A stretch of DNA of 64,000 nucleotides from CAIWHR01 sp963823215 (GCA_963823215.1 CAWGKT010000001.1:372001-436000), one strand, 5' to 3'. Positions 16,590 through 25,617 are shown, numbered from the stretch's first letter. A program made the numbers and translations. Notes: generated from the letters alone by a model not told the origin.

Positions 16590-16678
16590 CCGGTAAGATG
16601 CGCGTGTCTCATTGGCATTGCCGTCCGGACGGCGCCAATCGCCGGCAATCCGAACTCCGTTTCGTCGACAGGGTTTCC

Positions 16679-17734
16679 ATGTCCGTTCCCGACTCCCCGC
16701 CGTTGCGCCTCACGCAGTTCAGCCATGGTGGCGGCTGCGGTTGCAAGATCGCCCCTGCGCTGCTGCAGCAGATCCTGGGCAAGGCCTTCCCCTCCGTGCT
16801 CCCGCCGGCGCTGCTGGTCGGCGTCGAGACCTCCGACGACGCGGCCGTGTATCGGCTGAACGAGCGGCAGGCGATCGTCGCGACGACGGACTTCTTCATG
16901 CCCATCGTCGACGATCCGCGCGATTTCGGCATGATCGCGGCGACCAACGCGATCTCCGATGTCTATGCGATGGGCGGCACGCCGCTCTTCGCGCTGGCTC
17001 TCGTCGGCATGCCGATCGACAAGCTGCCGGTCGATTCCATCCGGCGCATCCTCGAAGGCGGCGAGGCCGTTTGCGCGACGGCTGGAATCCCCGTTGCCGG
17101 CGGCCACACGATCGATTCGGTGGAGCCAATCTACGGACTCGTGGTCATCGGCGTTGTCGACCCGAAGAACCTGAAGCGCAACGGGGGCGCGCAGCCCGGC
17201 GACCGGCTCGTGCTCGGCAAGCCGCTCGGCGTCGGCGTCTACAGCGCGGCGCTGAAAAAGGAAAAGCTCGCGCCGCAGGGCTACGCGGCGATGCTCGCCA
17301 GCACGACCCGGCTGAACACGCCCGGCATTGCATTCGGCGCGATGCCTGCCGTCCACGCGCTCACGGACGTCACGGGATTCGGCCTCCTGGGCCACCTGCT
17401 CGAGATCTGCCGCGCCTCGAATGCGGGCGCGACGGTCGAATTCGCGCGCGTGCCGCTGCATCCCGGCGTGCTCGGGCTCGCCGCCGCCGGCATGGTCACC
17501 GGAGCGTCGGCGCGCAACTGGGCCGGATGCGTGGACGCCGTCACGCTGGCGCGGCCCGGGAACCATGTCGAACGTGCGCTGCTGACCGATCCGCAGACCT
17601 CAGGCGGCCTGCTCGTCGCGTGTGCCGCCGACGCCGTCGACGACGTGCTCACCGTCTTCCGCGAACAGGGCTTCGCCGATGCTGCTGTAATCGGCAGCAT
17701 CACGGCCGGGGCACCGCACGTGCGCGTCGACTGA
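16679..17734 (+). CDS. selD: Selenide, water dikinase (selenophosphate synthase)
   Basis: Makes selenophosphate from selenide and ATP, for selenocysteine and selenouridine synthesis. The 351-residue product has the N-terminal active-site motif SHGGGCGCKIAP, with Cys rather than selenocysteine, then the metal/ATP sites ETSDDAAVY and TTDFFMPIVDDP, and the family signatures DVYAMGG, AGGHTIDS and DVTGFGLLGH. The start at 16679 fits the family N-terminus. No selA, selB, selC or selenoprotein gene was seen in the window. An FNR box 90 bp upstream suggests anaerobic control, which would suit selenoproteins such as formate dehydrogenases. Confidence 0.93.
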   Translation: MSVPDSPPLRLTQFSHGGGCGCKIAPALLQQILGKAFPSVLPPALLVGVETSDDAAVYRLNERQAIVATTDFFMPIVDDPRDFGMIAATNAISDVYAMGGTPLFALALVGMPIDKLPVDSIRRILEGGEAVCATAGIPVAGGHTIDSVEPIYGLVVIGVVDPKNLKRNGGAQPGDRLVLGKPLGVGVYSAALKKEKLAPQGYAAMLASTTRLNTPGIAFGAMPAVHALTDVTGFGLLGHLLEICRASNAGATVEFARVPLHPGVLGLAAAGMVTGASARNWAGCVDAVTLARPGNHVERALLTDPQTSGGLLVACAADAVDDVLTVFREQGFADAAVIGSITAGAPHVRVD

Positions 17735-17743
17735 ATTGGCGTC

Positions 17744-19375
17744 ATGACCGTCGTTGCCGCCAACGTCGACTGTGTTGTCGGTGAATCCTCGGCGGTCGCC
17801 GCCGACGCGGCGTTCGGACTCTACCCGGCGGCGGATTTCCGTCTGACCGACGGGAACTGCACCGATTGCCCGACCATTGCCCAGGCGCTCTGGTACTTCC
17901 GGCAGGAGATCATCGCCGTCCCGCGCGCGGGTCTTCCGGTCGCCTCGTTCGCCACCGGCGTGCCCGTGATCGAAGACTTGCGCGGATGGCTCGACGGCCG
18001 TGCTCCGGATTCGCCACCCGAATATCCACCTCTCGTCTGGGTGGCCGCGCCGAACGTGGTCGCGGGTGCGCGGCTGGCAGCGGACGCGACAGCGCTCGAG
18101 CACGCGGCCGGCACGCTGCCGGCGGCGCTGACGCCGAAGATCGCGCTCAACCGCTCGTATTTCGATGGCGCGTCCGCCGCATTCTTCCGCGGCCGTACAG
18201 TCAAGGTCCGCGGCCGCATCACCGACGGCGCAATCGTCATGCGCACGCTGTGGCCCGAGGATTTCCGGCTCGATCGCGCCCCTCCGGCGCAACTGCTCGC
18301 CGCGGACCTGCCGCCACGGCTCGGGCTGCGCGCGCTCATGCGCTCCGAGCCCGCCGGCGGGGCGAAGAGCGCCTTCGCCGCGTCGACGCTGTGGCAGCGC
18401 GATGCAGCGCGCGACGCGGTGCCGCCGGGATGCGCGGTGCTGGGCATCATGGTGAATGGCGCGCAGGGGGACGACGACGAGGCCCATGCAGGCCACTTCG
18501 CGCTCGTCACCGGACGCACCCGGGAGGACGGCGCGATCGGCGACTGGCTGGTCAACAATTTCTACACGCTGGACAGCGAGAGCGAGAAAGGCATCCTCGC
18601 AGCGCCGGTTACGCTCGACAACTATCTCGCCGACCTCAACAGCGGCCAGGGGTGGTACCGGCCCACGCACATGCTGGTCGCCGTGCTCGGCGATGGCCGC
18701 GCGAGCGCGCTGGTGCAGGCGGCGCTGAACCGCGTCTACAACCAGCTCTGGCGCCATCAGCTCGTCTACCGTCACGCCACGATGAACTGCACGGGCATCA
18801 GCGTGGACGTCCTGCGCACGCTCGGCTGGGATGTTCCGGCACGCGGCCCCGCTAGCCGCACTGTTGCGGCCTTGGGCTTCCCGTACTTTGCGCTCCGGGA
18901 GCGCTCGATCGCCAAAGCTTGCGTCGGTTTCGACTACCTGACCGCGGACCAGACGCGCCTCCTGCCGGCCGCCGCCTTCGAGGAAGCCGGTGCGAGCCTC
19001 CTGTCGCTCGTCGTCGAAGGCGCAGCGAAGGAAGCGAAGACCGGCACGCTGGCGGGGATGCTCGCCACCGACGTCGCTGCCGTCACCTTCGTTCGTTTTC
19101 CGCAGTTTCCGTCCAGTCGGAAGTTCGGCGACGCGCCCGCCGTCACGGTGCGGGAATTCCACTCGCGCGTGCCCGCCGAGCCGGGGTTGATGCAGATCGT
19201 TCCGGTGCCTCCCCGCCCCTTTCCGGCGACGTTGCGTGATCCGGACCTGCTCCCGGAGCGGCGCCCGGCCTCGTCGTATGCCGCCATGGTCTGGGGGGTC
19301 CTGCTCGTCGTGGGCATCCCCATTTTCCTTTACCACCGGTGGCAACGATGGCGGAGTGGGCGCTCTCGGTCGTAG
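17744..19375 (+). CDS. Unknown protein with C-terminal membrane anchor
   Basis: A 543-residue protein that I do not recognise. It starts 9 bp after selD, so the two are probably co-transcribed. A hydrophobic segment (about 510-530) followed by a short basic tail looks like a C-terminal membrane anchor. In the middle, H251 (GHFALVTG), N271/N272 and C349 (TMNCTGISVDVL) appear in an order that could suit a circularly permuted papain-like (NlpC/P60-type) fold; this is speculative. A pair C39/C42 (GNCTDCP) near the N-terminus might bind metal. No signal peptide is evident. Confidence 0.7.
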   Translation: MTVVAANVDCVVGESSAVAADAAFGLYPAADFRLTDGNCTDCPTIAQALWYFRQEIIAVPRAGLPVASFATGVPVIEDLRGWLDGRAPDSPPEYPPLVWVAAPNVVAGARLAADATALEHAAGTLPAALTPKIALNRSYFDGASAAFFRGRTVKVRGRITDGAIVMRTLWPEDFRLDRAPPAQLLAADLPPRLGLRALMRSEPAGGAKSAFAASTLWQRDAARDAVPPGCAVLGIMVNGAQGDDDEAHAGHFALVTGRTREDGAIGDWLVNNFYTLDSESEKGILAAPVTLDNYLADLNSGQGWYRPTHMLVAVLGDGRASALVQAALNRVYNQLWRHQLVYRHATMNCTGISVDVLRTLGWDVPARGPASRTVAALGFPYFALRERSIAKACVGFDYLTADQTRLLPAAAFEEAGASLLSLVVEGAAKEAKTGTLAGMLATDVAAVTFVRFPQFPSSRKFGDAPAVTVREFHSRVPAEPGLMQIVPVPPRPFPATLRDPDLLPERRPASSYAAMVWGVLLVVGIPIFLYHRWQRWRSGRSRS

Positions 19376-19418
19376 GAGCCTGCCCGATCGCGTGACCTCG
19401 ATGTAGTGTCCCCACCCC

Positions 19419-19453
19419 TTGACATGGGTCATAATTTCGATATTATTCGAAAT
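19419..19453 (+). promoter_or_regulatory. arsR promoter with ArsR-type operator over the -10
   Basis: TTGACA (19419-19424) and TATTAT (19441-19446), 16 bp apart, form a strong sigma-70 promoter. A perfect inverted repeat ATTTCGA-N6-TCGAAAT (19434-19453) has the -10 hexamer as its centre. Bound repressor would block polymerase directly. The predicted transcription start falls on or next to the arsR ATG at 19454. Confidence 0.8.
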
Positions 19454-19816
19454 ATGGAACATAGGATCGCAGTAACGGCGCTTGGAGCCCTGGCTCACGA
19501 AAACCGGCTGGCCGTGGTCCGGCTGTTGCTGGAGCACGCGCCGGAGGGCCTGCCGGCCGGGGCCATCGGCGAACGGCTGGGCCTCGCGCCGGCCACGCTG
19601 TCCTTCCACCTGAAGGAGTTGGCGCGCACGGACCTCGTCGCAGCCCAGCCCGACGGCCGCTTCATCTGGTATCGCGCCAACCTCGCGACGATGAACGGCC
19701 TCGTCGCCTACCTGACCGAGAACTGCTGCCGTTCGCAGGACAAGTCCGCGTGCTGCGTTCCCATCACCCCGAAACCGCGCATCGTCGCGCGGACCCGACT
19801 GGAGAAACTCGCATGA
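19454..19816 (+). CDS. arsR: ArsR-family arsenic-responsive repressor
   Basis: A 120-residue winged-helix repressor: ALAHENRLAVVRLL opens the fold and LAPATLSFHLKELARTDLV is the recognition helix. Metalloid-binding cysteines lie at the C-terminus (C91, C92, C100, C101), as in the Acidithiobacillus-type ArsR rather than the E. coli CxC in the recognition helix. The ATG at 19454 lies only 7 bp after the -10 hexamer, so the mRNA is predicted to be leaderless. The gene overlaps arsI by ATGA. Repression should be relieved by As(III) or trivalent organoarsenicals. Confidence 0.9.
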   Translation: MEHRIAVTALGALAHENRLAVVRLLLEHAPEGLPAGAIGERLGLAPATLSFHLKELARTDLVAAQPDGRFIWYRANLATMNGLVAYLTENCCRSQDKSACCVPITPKPRIVARTRLEKLA

Positions 19817-20346
19817 AGCGCTTTCACGTGCACCTCGGTGTGGAAAATCTCGACCGGAGCATCGGCTTTTACTCCAATCTGTTCGGCGCCGCACCGTCGA
19901 TGCAAAAGGACGATTACGCGAAGTGGATGCTCGACGACCCCCGGATCAATTTCGCGATTTCGCAACGCGGCGGCGCGACTGGCGTGAATCACCTCGGCCT
20001 GCAGGTCGAATCGGCGGCCGAGCTCGCGGCGATGCGCGCACAGTTCGAGGCCGCCGATGCCGCTACGGCGCTCGCCGAGCCGGGCGCCAGCTGCTGCTAC
20101 GCAAAGTCGGACAAGCACTGGGTGACCGATCCGCAGGGAATTGCGTGGGAGGCGTTCCACACGCGTGCGGCGATCCCGTTCTTCGATGCCGAAACTGCGG
20201 AAGCATCGATGCCGGGCGCGTGCCGCTCGCCAGTGGCAGCGCAGCCGGCGGCAGCAAGCAATTGCTGCGTCCCGGCAGCCGCGAATGGGGAGGGCTCGTG
20301 CTGCGCACCCGCCACCCGCAAGGCGCCTGCGGCGTGCTGTGACTGA
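19813..20346 (+). CDS. arsI: ArsI C-As lyase (organoarsenical dioxygenase)
   Basis: A 177-residue vicinal-oxygen-chelate (glyoxalase-like) protein. ArsI cleaves the carbon-arsenic bond of trivalent methyl- and aryl-arsenicals using Fe(II) and O2. Expected metal ligands are present at H5, H60 and E113, and the diagnostic arsenic-binding pair C94-C95 lies in GASCCYAKSDKHW. The C-terminal 45 residues carry further cysteines, C137, C151-C152, C163-C164 and C175-C176, in an Ala/Pro-rich tail. Translation is coupled to arsR. The convergent MFS gene ends 5 bp after it. Confidence 0.92.
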   Translation: MKRFHVHLGVENLDRSIGFYSNLFGAAPSMQKDDYAKWMLDDPRINFAISQRGGATGVNHLGLQVESAAELAAMRAQFEAADAATALAEPGASCCYAKSDKHWVTDPQGIAWEAFHTRAAIPFFDAETAEASMPGACRSPVAAQPAAASNCCVPAAANGEGSCCAPATRKAPAACCD

Positions 20347-20351
20347 TCGCG

Positions 20352-21560
20352 CTACGGGCGGCGCGAATCCGCCCGCAGCGCCAGTCGATAGGCGCCGAGT
20401 GCTGCAAGTCCGATGAGCGCCAGCGCGTACGCCGAAAGCGTGCGCGCCGGATCCACGGCAAATACGAGCGTCAGCGCGAGCGGCGCGATGGCCTTGGCGA
20501 CGAACTGTGGCCGCGCGAGACGCCCGAGCAGCGCGCCAAAGTGGCGATGCCCGAACAGCTCGCCGGGCACCGTGCCGCGAACGATCGTCATCACGCCGTT
20601 GCTCCAGCCGTACAACACGGCGAACGCGAGCGCCGCGATCCAGATGCCGCGCACCTGCGTCAGGACGAGCAGCGCGAGCGCGAACAACCCGAACGCCAGC
20701 GTGCCCACCGTCAGCGGACGCAGGCGGCGACCGAACGTGAACTCGGCGACCCGCCCCGCCACCTGCATCGGCCCGATGAGCGACGAGACGAGCACGGCGT
20801 CGCGCGCGGTCAGGCCCGACGACGTGAGCAGTCCGATCACGTGCGCCGAGAGCGCCGACGACATGAACGATGCCAGTGCCAGGGCCGTCGCAAGCCAGAG
20901 GAACACGACCGGCCGCGGTGGCCTGCTTTCCGCACGCGCGCCGTGCGCGGTCGTGCCGTGCGGCGCGATTCCCGGCCCGGGCGGCAGCACCCAGAGGTGC
21001 AGCGGCACGCAAACCACGGCGTTCAGTGCCGCATAGATCACGAACGTAACGCGCCAGCCATGGGCATCGAGCAGGAATTGCGATAGCGGCCAGAATACGG
21101 TGCTGGCAAATCCGCCAAACAGTGTCAGCGCCGTGACCGCCTTCCGGTACGAAGGACCGGAGATGCCGTGCAACGTCGCGAACGCCGGATCGTAGAGGCA
21201 GCCGGCCATCGCCAGTCCGGCCAGCGCGAAGCCAACCGTCAGCGTGGCCGTACCCTGCGCCAGCGCGAGCACCGCGAGAGCGAGCGCACCCAGCGCCGAG
21301 CCGCCCGTCAGCGTAAAACGTCCTCCGCGCACGTCGACCAGCCGGCCCGCGACCGGCGCGGCCAATCCCGAAACGAAGAGGCCGACGGTGAAGCTTCCGA
21401 ACACCGCGATGTCGCCGATGCCGAGCTCGGCGCGAATCGCCGCCGCGAGCACCGCGATCGGATAGTAGAGGCTGCCCCAGGAAATGATCTGCGCGATGCC
21501 GAGAACGGGCACCACCCAGCGCAGCCGCAGCGGCGCGCGCGGGGTGTCGAGTGGAGTCAC
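20352..21560 (-). CDS. MFS transporter
   Basis: A 402-residue protein with about 12 hydrophobic segments and MFS features (GLAAPVAGRLVDVRGGRF loop between helices 2 and 3). It is convergent with arsRI, their ends 5 bp apart. The position next to arsI suggests arsenical efflux, but MFS proteins with very different substrates look alike and it is not in the same transcription unit. Substrate therefore unassigned. Confidence 0.85.
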   Translation of the reverse strand: MTPLDTPRAPLRLRWVVPVLGIAQIISWGSLYYPIAVLAAAIRAELGIGDIAVFGSFTVGLFVSGLAAPVAGRLVDVRGGRFTLTGGSALGALALAVLALAQGTATLTVGFALAGLAMAGCLYDPAFATLHGISGPSYRKAVTALTLFGGFASTVFWPLSQFLLDAHGWRVTFVIYAALNAVVCVPLHLWVLPPGPGIAPHGTTAHGARAESRPPRPVVFLWLATALALASFMSSALSAHVIGLLTSSGLTARDAVLVSSLIGPMQVAGRVAEFTFGRRLRPLTVGTLAFGLFALALLVLTQVRGIWIAALAFAVLYGWSNGVMTIVRGTVPGELFGHRHFGALLGRLARPQFVAKAIAPLALTLVFAVDPARTLSAYALALIGLAALGAYRLALRADSRRP

Positions 21561-21705
21561 GTGGGCGGTCGCATCGGTTAAGGGAAGTATCGTACCGCAG
21601 CCCGGCGACCCCGAAAGCGCAAACCGCGGTTCGCCCGCGCTTCAGCCCCGATGCTAGAATCGGCGCGCCTCGAATCGCGAGCGAATCGAACCGCGAAAGG
21701 ATGGA

Positions 21706-22182
21706 ATGCGCCGTCTGTTCATGCTGACCCTCCCGTTTGTGCTCGCCGCCTGCACTGCCACCGGGACCGGCGGTCCGGCGCTGCCGGGATACGTCAACGC
21801 GCCGCCGCCGCCGCTTGCGGCCGCCGCTGTGGCTGAAACGCTGCCGATGGGCGTGGTGTGGTCGTGGCAGGGTACGCAGATGAACGACACGCGTGTCGTG
21901 CCCGACGCGCCCGAGCGGTACACACTCGAGTTCCTGCCCGGCGACAAGATTGGCGTGCGCGCGGACTGCAACCGCGGCAATGGGAGCTATCAGCGCGACG
22001 GCAATGCCATCGCCATCGGGCCGATCGCGCTGACCCGGATGATGTGCCCGCCGGGCTCGCGCGACGCCGAGTTCCTGAAGGGACTCGCCAACGTGTCGGG
22101 GTTGCTTTTTCGCGGCAGCGACCTCGTGCTGACGCTCAAAGTGGACTCGGGGTCGATGCGCTTCACGCCGTCGCGCCCGTAG
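21706..22182 (+). CDS. META-domain lipoprotein (HslJ-like)
   Basis: A 158-residue lipoprotein. The signal peptide ends in a lipobox LAAC with Cys16 as the lipidation site; a Pro/Ala-rich linker follows. The META domain begins near residue 50, with conserved DCNRGNGSYQ and IALTRMMCPPGSRDAEFL. HslJ-type proteins are linked to heat or antibiotic stress in the cell envelope, but their molecular role is not established. Its 3' end faces the convergent hydratase gene. Confidence 0.85.
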   Translation: MRRLFMLTLPFVLAACTATGTGGPALPGYVNAPPPPLAAAAVAETLPMGVVWSWQGTQMNDTRVVPDAPERYTLEFLPGDKIGVRADCNRGNGSYQRDGNAIAIGPIALTRMMCPPGSRDAEFLKGLANVSGLLFRGSDLVLTLKVDSGSMRFTPSRP

Positions 22183-22215
22183 CGGCAGGGTTCTCGGCCT
22201 CGATTCGCCATTCTC

Positions 22216-23013
22216 TCAGCGGCCAGTGAACCGGGGCGGCCTCTTTTCCAGGAAGGCGGCGATGCCTTCGTTGCGGTCGGGGCTTGCCGCGAGCAGCGCG
22301 AACGCCTGCCGTTCGGTGGCCAGCGCCTCGGACAGCGGGGCTTCGTACGCGCGCAGGATCGCCTCTTTGGCGAGGCGAACCGCCAGCGCCGGCTTGGTGG
22401 CGATGATCGATGCAATCTCGACAGCTCGCGCGAGGGCGCTCTCCGGCTCGTCTGCTTCGATCGCGATGCCGGCGGCGACCGCCGCCTGCGCGTCGATCGG
22501 CTGGCCTGTCAGCACCATCAGCATCGCCAGCGCTTTCCCGGCGACACGGGCGAGCCGCTGCGCGCCTCCGGCGCCGGGGATCATCCCGAGATTGATCTCC
22601 GGCTGGCCGAACTGGGCATTGGAGCCCGCGACAATGATGTCGGCGCACAGCGCCAGCTCGCAGCCGCCGCCCAGCGCATAGCCGTTGACCGCCGCGATCA
22701 GCGGTTTCGGAAACGCCGCGATGTCGCGCCAATGCCGTTGCCGCTCGTGCGTGAGCACCGCGACGGGACCGAGTGGGGCCAGCTCGCGCAGATCGGCGCC
22801 CGCGGCGAAAAACCTGAGACCGCCGGTGATGACAACGGCACGCATGTCGCCATCCGCGGCGGCGGCGGCGAGCACGCCGGCGATCTCGGCGAGCATCTGC
22901 GTGCGCAGCGCGTTGCGCGCATCGGGACGGTTGAGCGTGATGCGGACGACACCCGGCGCCGGATGGTCGACGAGAATGTCCTGCGGGACGTGGAGCTCTG
23001 CCGAAACGTTCAT
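22216..23013 (-). CDS. Enoyl-CoA hydratase/isomerase family protein
   Basis: A 265-residue crotonase-fold protein. The oxyanion-hole segments are FFAAGADLREL and NGYALGGGCELALCADII, followed by FGQPEINLGMIPGAGGAQRL with the expected catalytic glutamate. It ends in the typical EKRPPRFTGR tail. It follows a second hydratase gene by 15 bp on the same strand, so both are probably co-transcribed. The window's paa cluster lacks a paaF (2,3-dehydroadipyl-CoA hydratase), and one of these two could supply it. Fatty-acid or other acyl-CoA oxidation is the alternative. Confidence 0.85.
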   Translation of the reverse strand: MNVSAELHVPQDILVDHPAPGVVRITLNRPDARNALRTQMLAEIAGVLAAAAADGDMRAVVITGGLRFFAAGADLRELAPLGPVAVLTHERQRHWRDIAAFPKPLIAAVNGYALGGGCELALCADIIVAGSNAQFGQPEINLGMIPGAGGAQRLARVAGKALAMLMVLTGQPIDAQAAVAAGIAIEADEPESALARAVEIASIIATKPALAVRLAKEAILRAYEAPLSEALATERQAFALLAASPDRNEGIAAFLEKRPPRFTGR

Positions 23014-23028
23014 GCGTTTGGGCGCTTC

Positions 23029-23805
23029 TCAACGATGCTTGAAGGCAGGCTTGCGCTTTTCGACGAAGGCGCGCATCCCTTCGTTCTGGTCGTCGAGTGC
23101 GAAGGTCGAATGGAACTCCCGCCGCTCGAACAGCAGTCCCTCGGCCAGTGACGATTCGTACGCGCGATTGACCGCCTCCTTGATCTTCAGCACGACCGGC
23201 ACCGAGAAGCTCGCGATCTTCGCGGCCACGGCGAGGGCTTCCGCCTCCAGCTGGTCGGCCGCCACGACGCGCGCGACGAGGCCGCTGCGCTCGGCCTCGG
23301 TGGCATCGACCATCCGGCCCGTCAGGCACCAGTCCATCGCCTTCGCCTTGCCCACGGCCCGCGGCAGCCGTTGCGTGCCGCCCATGCCTGGCATCGTGCC
23401 GATGGTGACCTCGGGCTGGCCGAATTTCGCAGTATCGGCGGCGATGATCAGGTCGCAGGCCATCGCCAGCTCGCAGCCGCCGCCGAGCGCATAGCCGGCG
23501 ACGGCGGCGATCACGGGCTTCCGCACGTGGCGCACGTGCTCCCAGTCGCGGGTGATGTAGTTGTCGTGGTAGACCTTCTGGTAGTCCCATTCGGCCATCG
23601 CGCCGATGTCGGCGCCCGCGGCGAACGCCTTGTCGTTACCGGTGATGACGATCGCGGCGATCGCATCGTCGGCGTCGAACCGCTCCAGTGCGTCCTTCAA
23701 CTCCACGGCGAGCGCGTCGTTCAGCGCGTTCATCCGCTGCGGGCGGTTGAGACGAACGAGACCGACGCGATCGCGGGTCTCGACGACGATGTGCTGGTAG
23801 GTCAT
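23029..23805 (-). CDS. Enoyl-CoA hydratase
   Basis: A 258-residue crotonase-fold protein with AAGADIGAM and GYALGGGCELAMACDLI oxyanion-hole segments and both hydratase glutamates in place (GGCELAM and FGQPEVTIGTMPGMGGTQRL), so true hydratase activity is likely. The C-terminus (EKRKPAFKHR) is typical. First gene of a two-gene unit with the following hydratase. It may act as PaaF for the phenylacetate pathway or in general beta-oxidation; sequence alone does not decide. Confidence 0.87.
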   Translation of the reverse strand: MTYQHIVVETRDRVGLVRLNRPQRMNALNDALAVELKDALERFDADDAIAAIVITGNDKAFAAGADIGAMAEWDYQKVYHDNYITRDWEHVRHVRKPVIAAVAGYALGGGCELAMACDLIIAADTAKFGQPEVTIGTMPGMGGTQRLPRAVGKAKAMDWCLTGRMVDATEAERSGLVARVVAADQLEAEALAVAAKIASFSVPVVLKIKEAVNRAYESSLAEGLLFERREFHSTFALDDQNEGMRAFVEKRKPAFKHR

Positions 23806-23873
23806 GCGGCGCTCCTGTAGTGCACCCCGGACGCACTGGAGTGGCGCCGGAGCGTGTCTGCGTTGCGCTCGCG

Positions 23874-25004
23874 CTACGCCAGCTTCACCTTCCAGCTGTC
23901 GACGTACTCGCGGTTCTCGACGCCCTCGGGCAGCGGCGCCGCGTCAAGCGGAAAGCGCGTGTCGATCATGACGGCGTACTCGTCGGTTTCCTTGCGCGCG
24001 TGCGTCGCACCGACCTGGAAGGCCTTCGGATGCGGGCCGTGCGTGAAGCCGCACGGATGGAAAGTGGCCATGCCGGGCTTGATGTTGTCGCGACTGAAGA
24101 ACTCGCCACGGTGATAGAAGATCAGCTCGTCGTAATCGTCATTGCTGTGATAGAACGGCACCTTGAGCGCGCCGGGATCCGACTCGATCGGGCGCGGCGC
24201 GAACGTGCAGACGATGAAATTGTGGCCGACGAACGTCGTGTGCGCCGATGGCGGCAGGTGATAGCGGTGGCTCATCAGCGGCCGGATGTCGCGGACGTTG
24301 ACGCGCACGACGGCGAGGTCGCCATGCCAGCCCACGGCATCCAGCGGATTGAACGGGTACTCGATCGTCGAGAACTTGCCGACGCGCTTGACCACTACCT
24401 TCCACGGGTCGTCGGTCTGCTGCGCGCGGAACCCGGCATCCATCGCCGGCACATCGAGGATCGCCGGGTCGAAGATCGCATGCGGACCGAGGATCCCCTT
24501 CTCGGGCATCGTATACGTGCCCTCGGTGCATTCGAGCAGCAGCATCGTCGTCGGCGCCGACGGCGCGATGCGCCACATCCCGCCGCGCGGGATCACGATG
24601 TAGTCGCCGTCGCGATAAGCGAGGCGACCCCAATCGCAGAACAACTCGCCGGCGCCCTCGTGGACGAACAGCAGGTCGTCGCCGTCCTGGTTGCGGACGA
24701 GGTGATCCATCGCCTGGCTGGTTTTCCAGTGGCGGATCTTCACGTCGCCGTTGTGCATGAACGGCGTCGCGTCCCACGGCGAATGCCCTGCCTCGGGCAG
24801 CCTGTTGAGATCGTAGGCGTGCGGATTGAGCGTGCCCGAGAACCGCACCCAGGCCGTCGGCGGATGCTGGTGATGGAAATGCGCGGCCGGGCCGAAGAAG
24901 CCCTCCTTGCCCATTTCGCGTTCGAACGTGCCGGCCGGCAGATCGGCGTGCGCCTGGCGGCTGTGCGTGCCTTCGGCACGCGGAAAACGGATGTAATGCT
25001 TCAT
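23874..25004 (-). CDS. Homogentisate 1,2-dioxygenase family protein
   Basis: A 376-residue cupin-type protein with the homogentisate dioxygenase layout: GPAAHFHHQHPPTAW, HEGAGELFCDWGRL in the first cupin, and a C-terminal iron-binding region HSNDDYDELIF followed by HPCGFTHGPHP. Classical HmgA enzymes are about 430-450 residues, so this is the shorter form; the His-to-Glu spacing (7) is one more than in the human enzyme (6). No maleylacetoacetate isomerase or fumarylacetoacetase is adjacent, so it may act on a related dihydroxyphenyl substrate. The start at 25004 gives the family N-terminus MKHYIRFPRAEGTHSRQ. Confidence 0.82.
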   Translation of the reverse strand: MKHYIRFPRAEGTHSRQAHADLPAGTFEREMGKEGFFGPAAHFHHQHPPTAWVRFSGTLNPHAYDLNRLPEAGHSPWDATPFMHNGDVKIRHWKTSQAMDHLVRNQDGDDLLFVHEGAGELFCDWGRLAYRDGDYIVIPRGGMWRIAPSAPTTMLLLECTEGTYTMPEKGILGPHAIFDPAILDVPAMDAGFRAQQTDDPWKVVVKRVGKFSTIEYPFNPLDAVGWHGDLAVVRVNVRDIRPLMSHRYHLPPSAHTTFVGHNFIVCTFAPRPIESDPGALKVPFYHSNDDYDELIFYHRGEFFSRDNIKPGMATFHPCGFTHGPHPKAFQVGATHARKETDEYAVMIDTRFPLDAAPLPEGVENREYVDSWKVKLA

Positions 25005-25241
25005 GCCGCTCCTCGTCGGGATTGTGCGCAGCGCCGGTCGCCGGCGCCACCCGAAACGTCCGACATTGTGGAGCGATTGCCCGGTTTCGACAAATTGCCT
25101 TTGTTCTCGCTGCAGCAGCCAGCCTTGAAATCGACATGATCGCTTGAGTGCGTCCGCCGATCCAGAATCCGGTCCTGCCGCATCGCCGCGCGCGTTATCA
25201 TGACCGGATGACCGCAATCCGCTGTCCCGCCCCGACCTCCG

Positions 25242-25616
25242 ATGCCCGCTGACGACAAGAACGTGCTCGGCGGCCCGCTAGCCCCGTGCTCGACCTCCCC
25301 GCGCACCGGCTTCTACCGCGACGGTTGCTGCAATACGGGCCCGGAGGACCTTGGCCTGCACGTCGTCTGCGCGCAGGTGACGGCCGAATTTCTCGCCTTC
25401 GCGCAAACGCGGGGCAACGACCTGATCACGCCCGTGCCCGAGTTCGGCTTTCCCGGCCTCGTTCCCGGCGATCGCTGGTGCGTGTGCGCGGCGACCTGGC
25501 GCCAGGCCTTCGACGCGGGTATCGCACCGCCGGTGATCCTGGCAGCGACGCACGAGGAGACGCTCGCCGTGATTCCCCTCGCCGATCTGCGCCGGCACGC
25601 ACTCGATCTCCACTGA
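25242..25616 (+). CDS. DUF2237 family protein
   Basis: A 124-residue protein that matches the DUF2237 pattern throughout: NVLGGPLAPCS, TGFYRDGCC, THVVC-like GLHVVCAQVTAEFL, GNDLITPVPEFGFPGL and PGDRWCVCAATW. Several conserved cysteines suggest metal or cofactor binding, but the family has no established function. It is divergent from the homogentisate-dioxygenase-like gene; the 237-bp region between them (25005-25241) shows no clear element. A family repeat begins 2 bp after its stop. Confidence 0.85.
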   Translation: MPADDKNVLGGPLAPCSTSPRTGFYRDGCCNTGPEDLGLHVVCAQVTAEFLAFAQTRGNDLITPVPEFGFPGLVPGDRWCVCAATWRQAFDAGIAPPVILAATHEETLAVIPLADLRRHALDLH

Positions 25617-25617
25617 G

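Noticed and set aside
16679..17734. Selenocysteine in SelD itself
   Set aside because: The active-site codon is a Cys codon in GGCGCK, not an in-frame TGA.
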